In this document: piece by piece, positions 26,316-35,383 of the stretch
Position numbering within the stretch: the stretch's first letter is position 1
Layout of the letters: each line of letters opens with the position of its first letter
NCBI GenBank assembly: GCA_035559535.1
Contig: DATMBG010000010.1
Coordinates: 26,359 to 90,358, forward strand
Reading direction: 5' to 3'
DNA: 64,000 nucleotides
Origin: Candidatus Limnocylindrales bacterium
GTDB taxonomy: Bacteria > Moduliflexota > Moduliflexia > Moduliflexales > JAUQPW01
The notes under the pieces: generated by a model
The model's database searches: none
Told to the model about the DNA's origin: nothing
Seen by the model: only the letters and a program-made list of their open reading frames with translations
Translations under genes and position numbers: made by a program

Positions 26316-27602
26316 TTAAGCTCTCCCATAAATCTCCCGTAGTTCTGCTTCGGCCCATTCTAAAACCTTTTTAGGTGGTTCACCCTGAACGGCCTTTGCA
26401 AAGACATCTACAATGATATACTTTGAGATGGCTTCCGAGGCGGCACGAGAAGGGGGGCCGGCATAACCGAGGGAGCGACTGTATCGTCCTACATCTCGAA
26501 ACCCGATCATTTTAGGATCTTTTTGCCAAAGGGGATGGTTTTCCTGATCAGGACCCGGTCCGATAAGATATCCTTGAGCCACATCCAGCCATTTATAGTA
26601 ATTTTCCTTTGCCATGAGAAATTGCAAAAACTCCCGGGCGGCCCCTTGATTTTTAGAATACTTCATGATGGCGTGCTCAAAGGTTAAAATCCCGGTAAAC
26701 CTTCCAGCCGGACCTCTTAAAGTCCTTCCATGGTTAATCTTCCTGGCCAGCTCCGGATAATCCTTCTTGGCAACCAGATAAATACTGGCTCCGTTGAGGG
26801 TACAGGAAATCTGCTCAGCCAAAAAGGCCCGGTTGTTACTGGTATCGTCCCAGGAAAGACCCGTCTCATCCATGGCATCCCGCCAGAGTTCTACCATAAA
26901 TTCCACCGCCTGCAGGCTCTCCGGACTGTTGATGGCGACGGTTTTACCATCGGCTTCTACCTCTTTACCCCCAAAGGCCCATAAAAGATCCAGACAAAAG
27001 CCCGGGGCATCTCCAAAGGTATGTCCCAACGATTGTCCAAAGGGATGTCCTCGCCTCTTGAGCTCTTTTCCAATTCGATAATATTCCTCCCAGGTATCCG
27101 GAAATTTCTCCACCCCCACTTCCTGGAACCAATCCTCTCGATACACGTGCAAGCCTGAAGCTGCATGATAGGGTACGGCTTTATAGTGACCGGAAATGTT
27201 GCAGTAGTCCTCAAAGGACTTATAAAGACCTCCATACCTTGCTTTGACTTCTTCCGCCAGATCATCTACATCGATACATCCACTGGCGTATAAGTGGGGC
27301 CAGTTTCGGAGCATCTGGATAATATCTGGGCCTATTCCGTTCTCGACGGCTGCTGCAATTCGGGCCTGAAGATCATTGGCATTGATCGTCTCAATGGTTA
27401 CCTTCACCCCCATCTGTTTTCCCCATTCACTGGCCTGTCTTTGAAGCTCTACATCCGCCTGGGAAATAAAATTACTCCATTGAAGCAGGTGGAGCTGGGT
27501 TCCTTTTAAAATAGCCGGAAAAGAAAGGGAAGATTGACCGGCTTCTAATACCATTCCTGCTGCAGTGGCAGCAGTGGCTTTCAGAAATTCCCTTCGATTC
27601 AT
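26316..27602 (-). CDS. ABC transporter extracellular solute-binding protein (sugar type, family 1), Tat-exported
   Basis: A 428-residue periplasmic binding protein. The first residues MNRREFLKATAATAAGM are a twin-arginine signal (RREFLK). The body matches the family 1 sugar-binding proteins: LLQWSNFISQADVE, GIGPDIIQMLRNWPHLY, PYHAASGLHVYREDWF, FPDTWEEYYRIGKEL, and KNQGAAREFLQFLM. No permease or ATPase genes lie beside it; instead it starts four bases after the end of the helical-repeat gene, in one operon with it. AAGGAT before the ATG serves as ribosome binding site. The ligand is unknown; a carbohydrate is likely by family. Confidence 0.88.
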   Translation of the reverse strand: MNRREFLKATAATAAGMVLEAGQSSLSFPAILKGTQLHLLQWSNFISQADVELQRQASEWGKQMGVKVTIETINANDLQARIAAAVENGIGPDIIQMLRNWPHLYASGCIDVDDLAEEVKARYGGLYKSFEDYCNISGHYKAVPYHAASGLHVYREDWFQEVGVEKFPDTWEEYYRIGKELKRRGHPFGQSLGHTFGDAPGFCLDLLWAFGGKEVEADGKTVAINSPESLQAVEFMVELWRDAMDETGLSWDDTSNNRAFLAEQISCTLNGASIYLVAKKDYPELARKINHGRTLRGPAGRFTGILTFEHAIMKYSKNQGAAREFLQFLMAKENYYKWLDVAQGYLIGPGPDQENHPLWQKDPKMIGFRDVGRYSRSLGYAGPPSRAASEAISKYIIVDVFAKAVQGEPPKKVLEWAEAELREIYGRA

Positions 27603-27606
27603 TTTC

Positions 27607-29532
27607 TTATCCTTTCATAGAATCGATCACAAACGCCCTGAAATCCTTCTTTCGGATAAGATCAGGCTCTTTGGAAACGGCCTCCAATACCAGGGTGAAA
27701 GTCCGTACCATATTTTCTCCTGTGAGGGAATCTTCTGACTTCTCAGATAGAATCGGTAAAGTGAGCGTTAAAGTCCGGGACAGCAGTTTATTATCTGAAA
27801 GGAAGGCCTTCGGACGTGTTGAAACAATTTTTAAGGCAGTTTGTACCAAATCCATCAAGAGATCTCCCCGGATCAAGGTCGATTTATCCTCGGTGGCTAC
27901 CTGAAATAGCGAATCGAGAACTCCGGGTAGCAGCAGTTTCTCTTGATCGTACAAACCTGGATTCCTGGCTACGGTAATCAGGGCTAACCGGACGGTATCT
28001 TCTAACAAAACTCCGGCCACTAAGCGGTTTGAACCTCGATAGATAGCTTCCAGAGTCGTCACCAGGGTATCGGCAAGTAAATTGGGATAGCGCTCAAAAA
28101 TAGCGGAATTTCTGGTGACAATATTCATGGCCAGTTGGGTTATCTGGGTTTTTTGATCTTCGGTTATAAATTGAGCAACGGCTCCTGACAGGGCTTTTAA
28201 GATAGATTTCATCGTCTGGGACAAAAGATCGGGCTGAAAATCCGAAGAAGAAGCCGGTTCATGTTTCCGACCACCCTTACCGGGCTTTCGGACAGGTTGG
28301 GAGCTGAGGATAAGCTGCAAATTTCGCAGGGTTTCGGTTAAAGAGGTTACAAAAAGCTGTTTAAACAACTCTCCACTAACCGCCGCGTCCGGATTCTCTC
28401 CCACAGCTTGCAAAACACCCTTCAAAACCTGGGAAACGACATCTTGATTTTGAAGAAATACGGCTGAATTCTTTCCGATAGTTTCAAGTGAAATTTTAAG
28501 AATATCCGAGAACAGGGCCTTATTAGGATTCAATAACCTGCTGAGATCTTGATTGGCAACCTGAAGGACCGAGCTCAGAACCATAGAAGCCAGGTTTTCT
28601 CCCCCCCCTATTAACGAAGCATTGCGGGATATGCTATCCAGCGCTATCTGTAAAATATCCGTCAGGGTTTGGGTTCGGAAGACACTATCTTGTCGAAGAT
28701 TAACCGAAACGACATCCAAAACCGATGTAATCACATCCTGCAAGACTTCTTTATTTATCCACAATCCGGTGGTTTTAGAAACCCCATCGATGGTTGCCTG
28801 GAGGAGCTCTTTCAGATAATTTCCCTTGGTTGCTACGGTAATATGATCGGAAGCATGATTTAGAACTGCCCTTAGGACCGAGCCGAATTTATTATCGCCT
28901 AAAAACAAACTTGAATTATTGGCGGCGATTTTAAGGGTGGTATCTAAAAGCCCCTTGAAGATCTCATCTTTGCTGAGGGCCGTTACATCGGTTGGGAAAA
29001 CCTGTAAAAAGGTGGTAATGGCTCTGGAGAGGGTAGGATTGCTTTCGGCGAAAAGCGGTGCATTTTCCCTTACTACACTCAACGTGAGATCAAAAATTTT
29101 TGTAAATAGCTTGCTTTTCTTTTTCTCTTCTATTTTAAACAAAGCGGCAATTGCGGCATATTGCTCCTCTTCCTCCACATGGGCAAAGATAGTTTGAAAC
29201 TCTGGAGCATTCTTAAAAACTTTGATAATACTTTTAGCTCCCAGGATTCCTTCGTAAGCCTCAATAAGGGATTGAATACTTGTTTCCGCTGTTTCCGGAA
29301 CATCCTTATCCTGCCAGGGTTTATGATAAGGCCCTCCGGGCCGAACCAGATTTTTTCCTTCATTTTGAAAGTAATCTTCAACTATTAACCACCCGGTTTC
29401 TTTCTTAGGCCTGGGCAATACAATCTTCTCCTGGACCACTTTCTGGGTAACCAAATTTTGAATTCCAAAACCAAACTTTAAGGCCGCTCTAACCCCTGCA
29501 AATATAAGATCAATCTCTCCTCCCCCAAACAT
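27607..29532 (-). CDS. Unrecognised protein built of ~50-residue helical repeats
   Basis: A 641-residue protein with no signal peptide or membrane helix. From about residue 190 to the end it repeats a unit of roughly 49-51 residues, each with two helices, at least eight times. Typical lines are LLDTTLKIAANNSSLFLGDN, DILQIALDSISRNASLIGGG, DILKISLETIGKNSAVFLQN, DTVRLALITVARNPGLYDQE and DLVQTALKIVSTRPKAFLSD. A charged, probably disordered insert (GKGGRKHEPASSSD) lies near residue 430. I recognise no known repeat family. AAGGAGATAACC before the ATG is a strong start. It is co-transcribed with the solute-binding protein gene four bases downstream. Confidence 0.8.
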   Translation of the reverse strand: MFGGGEIDLIFAGVRAALKFGFGIQNLVTQKVVQEKIVLPRPKKETGWLIVEDYFQNEGKNLVRPGGPYHKPWQDKDVPETAETSIQSLIEAYEGILGAKSIIKVFKNAPEFQTIFAHVEEEEQYAAIAALFKIEEKKKSKLFTKIFDLTLSVVRENAPLFAESNPTLSRAITTFLQVFPTDVTALSKDEIFKGLLDTTLKIAANNSSLFLGDNKFGSVLRAVLNHASDHITVATKGNYLKELLQATIDGVSKTTGLWINKEVLQDVITSVLDVVSVNLRQDSVFRTQTLTDILQIALDSISRNASLIGGGENLASMVLSSVLQVANQDLSRLLNPNKALFSDILKISLETIGKNSAVFLQNQDVVSQVLKGVLQAVGENPDAAVSGELFKQLFVTSLTETLRNLQLILSSQPVRKPGKGGRKHEPASSSDFQPDLLSQTMKSILKALSGAVAQFITEDQKTQITQLAMNIVTRNSAIFERYPNLLADTLVTTLEAIYRGSNRLVAGVLLEDTVRLALITVARNPGLYDQEKLLLPGVLDSLFQVATEDKSTLIRGDLLMDLVQTALKIVSTRPKAFLSDNKLLSRTLTLTLPILSEKSEDSLTGENMVRTFTLVLEAVSKEPDLIRKKDFRAFVIDSMKG

Positions 29533-29594
29533 GGTTATCTCCTTCTTTTAAAAACTAGATTCCATCCGGTGACAGTTTTAAAATTAACCTTTGT

Positions 29595-29622
29595 TAATTA
29601 TCATAAGTTCGCAACTTGTCAA
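29595..29622 (-). promoter_or_regulatory. Candidate promoter of the helical-repeat/solute-binding operon
   Basis: Minus strand: TTGACA (29622-29617), 16 bases, TAATTA (29600-29595), about 60 bases before the ATG at 29532. Confidence 0.5.
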
Positions 29623-30387
29623 GGGAAAAGTGTGCTTTGTACAAGATTCAAAGTGGTGACCTTTGCATCTTTTTCCTTTTGCTGTTTATACTACCCTGAG
29701 GTGTAACTTTAGATTCAACGTCCTGAAACCCATCGAATCTGAGGAAAAAGATCTGGCCAAAGCGTATCGAAACTTGAAACAACAGGACCTGGCCTTCTTA
29801 AACTTCCCTGCAGAGAGCGATTTGATCGTTCTGGCAAATCTTTTCCTTTTCTAAAATAAGTAAACCCCCATCTTTTCTCTTAACCTGTAAATTTTAACTT
29901 TGAAACGGTCTCAATGTTAGGGGCACCGATTCGTGAACGCTCTCATCTGTGGGATGCCCACCCTGACTGTGAATCTGGCTACGATAAGGTTCCCATATTT
30001 CGTACAGCGCCATGGGATATCAATCCGGGAAGCCATGACCATGGTTTGTGCAACATCCGGTACCTCATCCATAGTCGCCATTGCTCCAGGGGAGATTCCT
30101 CCCGACCTCAGCCAGGCGACATGGATGGGTCAGGTAACTCCTGGACCTTGAACAATTGGGACGAATTCAGATCCCAGAATGATCGAAGATATCTTTATCA
30201 TACTGGCCTATACGATCTGGAGGACTGTTTAAGTTATTTGCGCAATGGCTTCAAAAAGATCCCTTGCATCGGAAGGAGGGTTAATACAAAAAGTTCGGTA
30301 ATTTCCGCCCAGGGGAGCTTCCAAACTCAAGTCTTTATTTTATATTATTTAGCCCTACTTCATGTTACTATCTGAAAGGGGTTCCTA
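29623..30387. other. 765-base gap without a confident gene
   Basis: Open frames exist but none is convincing. A plus frame at 29663-29854 would code for 63 residues with KPIESEEKDLAKAYRNLKQQ. A plus frame at 29914-30375 codes for 153 residues rich in His, Asp and Cys with no recognisable domain. In the frame starting GTG 29933, 72 codons end in TGA (30149-30151) and continue for about 26 more codons to TAA. This pattern suggests the decayed remains of a gene, which I cannot identify. No RNA gene was seen. Confidence 0.4.
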
Positions 30388-32559
30388 TCAGGGCTCTGCG
30401 GGTGTGGCGCTCCATCTCCAAAGATCAACGTCTTTGATATCACGAGGCCCAGGTCTCAAGGTTTTTTGAACTTTAGGTAAAATGGTTTCCATAGTTTCCA
30501 GATAAAGACGGAACTGATTAAGTTCAGGAGAAATCTGGTAAGCCTGATTCCTGAGAGTAAAGGCTTGTGCATCTCCCTGGGCTTTTAAGATTTTTTCCTC
30601 CTTGAAGGCCAGGCCGGATTGGATCGTTTTTGCAGCTTCCCCTTTAGCCTGATTCACTGATTCTTCTGCAAAGGTTAATGCTCGGTTAATGATATGGAGT
30701 TTATCCTCCTGGGCACTGGCCACATCCCGGAATGCAGAATGAACCTCCCGGGGAGCATCTACAGCCAACAGTTGAACAAAGAGAACTTCTATACCGGCTT
30801 CATAGGCATCTAGAGCCTCTTGCAGAAGATGCTGGACCTTCCTTTCTATATTTCCCCTTTCTATGGTAAGCACGGCATCAATTTTCATCTGTCCAATGAC
30901 TTCACGAAGTCCAGATAATGTGAAGCTCCGTACCAGACGGTCCGGTTCGTTCATCCGATACGCATATTGTACCGGATCCTTCACCTTATAGTGTACCGTT
31001 AGATTGATATCCACAATGTTCTCATCCCCGGTCAGGAAGAAAGATTCCTCCTCTATCTGTTTCTGTTCAGACCAAAGACTATTCGAAACCATGAACTGTG
31101 AGCCTAAGTTTGAACCCTCGGTCACTGTCTGGGCTTTGACCTGATTCTGGCTATCTAAGGAAAGATTATTCGTTCTAAATCCAAGCTCAACCCTTCGAAT
31201 CAAATCCTTATGGACCTTTTCAATTTTTTCAATAGGCCATGGAACGTGGTAATGAAGGCCGGGAGCAAGGTTGGAGGCAATGATCTTACCAAACCGTAAT
31301 TTTACTCCGATCTCTCCGGGTTGGATTGTAACGAAACCGCTATACAAATATATAACCGCAAGTGCAATGAGAGCACCCGCTTTGATCCGGATAGCCGTTA
31401 AATGGAAACCTGTTAGGGAGCTAAACTTATCCCGAAGATGGATCCATTCTTCTGGAACATTGGTTCGTCGGAAGCTGAGAATAAACAAACTGATTACTCC
31501 GAGAGCCGCAACGGTTTTGATGCTCTCAGGAATCAGATTGGAGGCGGCCCCAAAGGTCATTCGAGGATCCAGGCCAGAGCTCCAATATATCCAGTTGACT
31601 ACATACCCAGCTAACAAACTTACCACAACAATGGTTCCCAGATAGAGGGCCACGACTCTGCGCCCCAGAAATTTTAGAAGGACGACTATGGTTCCAAGGT
31701 TTGTGGCGGGTCCAGATAAGAGAAAAATCAGTGCCGCTCCTGGATTTAACCCTTTTAGGATCAGGGTTGCAGCAATGGGAGTGGAAGCGGTGGCACAGGT
31801 ATACATAGGAATACCAATAAGCAGCATAACCAACATGCTCATAAAACCACCCCTTAAATATTTTTCGATAACAGACGCCGGGAGAAGAACCGCGATAACC
31901 CCGGATAAGATTACTCCCACTGTTACCCAGTAAGAGGTATCATCAATCAATTGTTGAAACGTTCTATAAAACTTCTGGATCCAGCCGCCAGACACACCTA
32001 CAGGTCCAAGCACGGTCTCAAAGTAAGATTCTTCTTTGAGAGCATGGGAATGATGATCTGGCAAAGAATGGGAGTTCCTAGCTACAGCAGGACCATGATC
32101 CTGGGGTGTAAAAGGTGGATCAGGCGTTTGAGTATTTTGTTTTTGATCCCCCCAGAAATTGGTAACGATCCCAGCTGTTACCGCTGTAACAAAAGCAGCT
32201 ATGGGACGTATAGTTGCCATGATAGGATCCATTAAAGCATAACTGACGAAGATGGTATCTACATCCATCTCGGGAGTCGAAATCAGAAAAGAAACTGTTG
32301 CTCCATTATTAGCACCCTGTTTTTTTAAGGAGAGGGCAGTTGGCACAACGCCACAAGAACAGAGTGGCATGGGTACTCCAATTAGAGATGCCCAGAAAAC
32401 CGATTTGATCTTTCCGGTTCCCAGGTACGTAAGGATGGCCCTCGCAGGGATCAACAAGATGATAAGAACGCCTACCAGATAACCAAATAATAGGAAGACG
32501 GAGGCTTCTTTAAGGATGATCCAGGTCTCTTGAAGGATTTGGAATAAAAAATCTATCAT
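30388..32559 (-). CDS. ArsP/SO_0444-type permease fused to an HflK-like SPFH domain
   Basis: A 723-residue fusion. Residues 1-330 are a DUF318/ArsP-type permease with about eight membrane helices and the two hallmark motifs MPLCSCGVVPTALSL (67-70 CSCG) and PMYTCATASTPIA; a histidine-rich loop (about 155-172) separates the halves. Residues ~393-410 are a membrane helix, followed by an SPFH domain like HflK: VTIQPGEIGVKLRFGK, GLHYHVPWPIEKIEKV, LTGDENIVDINLTVHYKVKDP, and the long helix LTFAEESVNQAKGEAAKTIQ. Such permeases export metals or organo-arsenicals; HflK modulates FtsH. Both as one polypeptide is unusual. No frameshift or stop separates them. The ribosome binding site is weak. Confidence 0.88.
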   Translation of the reverse strand: MIDFLFQILQETWIILKEASVFLLFGYLVGVLIILLIPARAILTYLGTGKIKSVFWASLIGVPMPLCSCGVVPTALSLKKQGANNGATVSFLISTPEMDVDTIFVSYALMDPIMATIRPIAAFVTAVTAGIVTNFWGDQKQNTQTPDPPFTPQDHGPAVARNSHSLPDHHSHALKEESYFETVLGPVGVSGGWIQKFYRTFQQLIDDTSYWVTVGVILSGVIAVLLPASVIEKYLRGGFMSMLVMLLIGIPMYTCATASTPIAATLILKGLNPGAALIFLLSGPATNLGTIVVLLKFLGRRVVALYLGTIVVVSLLAGYVVNWIYWSSGLDPRMTFGAASNLIPESIKTVAALGVISLFILSFRRTNVPEEWIHLRDKFSSLTGFHLTAIRIKAGALIALAVIYLYSGFVTIQPGEIGVKLRFGKIIASNLAPGLHYHVPWPIEKIEKVHKDLIRRVELGFRTNNLSLDSQNQVKAQTVTEGSNLGSQFMVSNSLWSEQKQIEEESFFLTGDENIVDINLTVHYKVKDPVQYAYRMNEPDRLVRSFTLSGLREVIGQMKIDAVLTIERGNIERKVQHLLQEALDAYEAGIEVLFVQLLAVDAPREVHSAFRDVASAQEDKLHIINRALTFAEESVNQAKGEAAKTIQSGLAFKEEKILKAQGDAQAFTLRNQAYQISPELNQFRLYLETMETILPKVQKTLRPGPRDIKDVDLWRWSATPAEP

Positions 32560-32820
32560 AACATAAAACTCTGATGCAAGATCTTAGCACCTCGGTCAGG
32601 TATCTGATACCGGGTTTGAGATCATCACCAAATATCCCCTCTGACAGATAAATTTACACTTTGCAATTTAAGCTAAGGTTTTTTCCTCTGTTTATCCCGT
32701 AGACTTTGTTGCAGTGCCTTCTTTATGAAAATCTATAATCGCAACATTAAGAGATTTCGAAAAAGAGAGGAACCCCCTATCTAGGGATTTAAAGGGCCTT
32801 TGGAAAAACAGGAAGTTATC

Positions 32821-33207
32821 TCAAACAAGATGTGATATAAAAGATTCGTCGGTATCTTCAGAGGATGGTATCTTTATTACTCCGATACCTTGGGCAACAA
32901 CGGAGGAATAAAAATCACTTCGTAGGGTATGAGAAAAATTGCGAATGGTCAGGAGCGTCTTTGCAGCCTTTGTTTCCTGATAGGCTTTACTAGCTCGGAA
33001 GGCAGGATAATATTTTAGGTAGGAGGTAAAAGGTATTCGTTTTACCGTGAAGGAACGGGGAAAGAGGAAAACAATCCCTGCCTTACTTAGATCTGACTTA
33101 ATTTCCCCAACAGGAAGCAGCTCAAAATCTTCCGCGTACCACCCTAGTAGTTGACAATTCCCAGTATAGGGAAGTAAGATAAGTAAGCATATAATGATAG
33201 AACGCAA
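32821..33207 (-). CDS. Small putative secreted protein of unknown function
   Basis: A 128-residue frame starting with TTG. The first 18 residues (MRSIIICLLILLPYTGNCQ) look like a signal peptide. The rest is mixed alpha/beta with GWYAEDFELLPVGEIKSDLSKAGIVFLFP and no motif that I know. There is no ribosome binding site and the start codon is weak, so it may be a remnant or a non-gene. No neighbour suggests a function. The surrounding gaps (32560-32820 and 33208-33683) hold nothing else that I recognise. Confidence 0.4.
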   Translation of the reverse strand: MRSIIICLLILLPYTGNCQLLGWYAEDFELLPVGEIKSDLSKAGIVFLFPRSFTVKRIPFTSYLKYYPAFRASKAYQETKAAKTLLTIRNFSHTLRSDFYSSVVAQGIGVIKIPSSEDTDESFISHLV

Positions 33208-33683
33208 AGTTTAGGCTCCCAGTCTAGAATTTTATTCCATCAGGGACTCAGGGGTTTTAACCTAGAGGAGAAAACATTTACTAGCAAAAACATCCTATAG
33301 GATTGCAAAACACAAAGCTTTCCTCTTAACCCTTCCAATTAGGATTATTTAACAGCAACACTTCGTGTTCTGTCAAGATAAAAATTTCCAGATTCCATCA
33401 CTTATGGTTTCAACTATTTGGCATACAAGAAAAAGTCTATAAGGGGTAACCTTCCAAAGAAGGAAAGCCCTCTAAGGACAAAAGTTTCTGGGCTTTTGGC
33501 TAACTGAGGGGATTCGTTTCTCTTTAAGAAGAGGTTTGGGGTCCGGCTAAGCCGGTTGCTGATACGTAACTCCGCAGGTACCCATAGTAATAACCAGGGT
33601 TCGGCATCTTGATTACTTCTTCGACGGGGATAAGGACCTTCGTAGCCCCGATAATACGTTGTATTTTGGGATACGGAGAGAAA
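33208..33683. other. Intergenic gap, nothing recognised
   Basis: About 475 bases downstream of the sigma factor gene. I see no open frame of note and no clear terminator, RNA or long repeat. Confidence 0.5.
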
Positions 33684-34553
33684 TCAATTCAAATAATCTC
33701 CCAGACTTCTGGCATTGGCCAGCTTCCTCAACCTGATCTTGGCCCGTTTTTCAAGCTGTCGGACCCTTTCCCGACTCAGGTTTAAACGCTTCCCGATTTC
33801 TTCTAACGTCAAAGGACCTTCCCCATCGATGCCAAAACGTAATCGCAGGATCAGAGCCTCCCGAGGGTCCAGTTGGTTTAAAAGCTCCTGAAGCTCTTCA
33901 ATAAGGGTTTGGTCGACGAGAGCTTTGTCCGGAGCCGGACTTTCCTTGCTGGCGATAAGGTTCATTAATGTGGCATTTTCATCCTCTGCCGTCGGCATAT
34001 CCAGGGATACGGGCTTTTTGGAAAATTCCAAAATAACCCGAACCTGCTCCTCTGGAATCTCCATTCGTTCGGCAATTTCCTTAGGAGTGGGCTCTTCCCC
34101 TCCTTTCTCCTGGACTAAATCGTTGTATACCTTTCCAAGCCTGGTTAAAAGCCCGCCCTGCTTCAAGGGCAGCCGAATGGTACGACCCTGCTCGGATAAA
34201 GCCCGTAAAATGGACTGCCGGATCCACCACACCGCGTACGAGATGAACTTGACGTTCTTGGAAGGATCAAAGCGCTTGGCCGCCTCAATAAGCCCCAGAT
34301 TGCCTTCGTTGATCAAATCCATCAGGGACAACCCACATCCCTGGTACCCCTGGGCTACTTTGACCACAAACTTCAGGTTTCCCTCTACCAGACGGTTCAG
34401 AGCTTCCTGATCCCCCTTCTGAATCCGCTCGGCCAGTTCCCGTTCTTCCTCTCGGGTTGTAGGAGGGATCTTCCCAATCTCCTGCAGGTAAAGGGCAAGG
34501 CCCTCATCGGTGGAGATTTCCCTTGCAGAGCCATGTTTTTTTGGATTCTTCAT
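33684..34553 (-). CDS. RNA polymerase sigma factor, sigma-70 family (RpoD/RpoS-like, region 1.1 absent)
   Basis: A 289-residue sigma factor. Region 1.2: DEGLALYLQEIGKIPPTTREEE. Region 2: LVEGNLKFVVKVAQGYQGCGLSLMDLINEGNLGLIEAAKRFDPS, then the -10 binding segment FISYAVWWIRQSILRAL. Region 3: RTIRLPLKQ and the following helices. Region 4: LEEIGKRLNLSRERVRQLEKRA, the -35 binding helix-turn-helix. Short primary-like factors of this kind are either RpoS-type stress sigmas or extra group 2 sigmas. A separate full-length rpoD elsewhere is likely. The gene is isolated, flanked by 475 and 830 bases without genes. Confidence 0.93.
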   Translation of the reverse strand: MKNPKKHGSAREISTDEGLALYLQEIGKIPPTTREEERELAERIQKGDQEALNRLVEGNLKFVVKVAQGYQGCGLSLMDLINEGNLGLIEAAKRFDPSKNVKFISYAVWWIRQSILRALSEQGRTIRLPLKQGGLLTRLGKVYNDLVQEKGGEEPTPKEIAERMEIPEEQVRVILEFSKKPVSLDMPTAEDENATLMNLIASKESPAPDKALVDQTLIEELQELLNQLDPREALILRLRFGIDGEGPLTLEEIGKRLNLSRERVRQLEKRAKIRLRKLANARSLGDYLN

Positions 34554-35383
34554 AGAAGAAGATGACCTTTCATTAATTCATACAATCGATTTTACCCTTT
34601 GTTTTTAGCTTAATACTGTCAAACTAGGTATACCCCTCTGAATATGCAAGGGTTATTCAAATAAAAAGTCATAGAGTTTTTTGAGTTTTTTCCCTCCAGG
34701 TCCGGTTGAACAGGATGAAAAAGGTAGAGGCTTCGTCGACCAGGGACTTATACTATTTTTTATATGGAAAGGCGCCATAAATGGTAAGAGCAGCTCTATA
34801 GGATCCTCCCTATAAATCAGATTATATTTCTATGGCGATTCTGTTTCACTCCCCCAGACTACGGTTCTGCCGCCCTCAACCTATAATCCTTTAAGGCTAT
34901 TCAATTCCCTCACCGATGGGTCTATTGAAGGATTATCCATAGCCGATTACTTATCTGCCCGGTTACAGGAATTCTCAAGGTTGGATTCTCCTGCTTCTAA
35001 TCCCGAATCGTGGTTCAGACCTTGCATAAGGTATAAAATAGGTGTCCGTTTAACCTCTTATGATCCTGTTAAGGGTATTATAACCACGACTCTCTTAACC
35101 AACGTGTAGGACTCAGAAGGGTTTTTCACCACTTGGGTCGGTTTAGAGTATTCCCTCTCTTATTGCGAAAGGCGCCTTGGATAGGGTTCAAAAAGAACTC
35201 CGCGAGGAAGTCCTTTGCTGGCTCCACCTTTTTCGGAAATGCAGATGGGAAAGTAACCCAGTAGGTTAAACGTCTTCGTTTGATAAAATAAAAAGGATTA
35301 TGCAAACTGATTCATAAAAGTATTCAAGAATTTGTCTGATGATTTGAAAAGTACTTTTAAGGGTTTCATTTTAAGGATTTCAA
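34554..35383. other. 830-base gap without a confident gene
   Basis: Upstream of both the sigma factor gene (minus) and the GGDEF-EAL gene (plus). I see no coding frame above 60 codons, no tRNA and no strong hairpin. A TTGACA on the minus strand at 34624-34619 has no well-spaced -10 box. GGAAAGGCGCC occurs at about 34765 and GAAAGGCGCC at about 35167. It may hold long regulatory leaders or decayed sequence. Confidence 0.4.

Noticed and set aside
29933-30230. Possible second selenoprotein (frame through TGA at 30149-30151)
   Set aside because: No recognisable family, no conserved Cys-like context around the TGA, and competing open frames; decay is simpler.
29914-30375. 153-codon plus-strand frame
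   Set aside because: No domain, no ribosome binding site, atypical composition; kept only as part of the unexplained gap.
34554-35383. Search for a tRNA, 6S RNA or riboswitch in the gap near the sigma factor gene
   Set aside because: I saw no cloverleaf, no T-loop GTTCGAATC pattern and no strong hairpin; a covariance-model search would be needed to exclude it.
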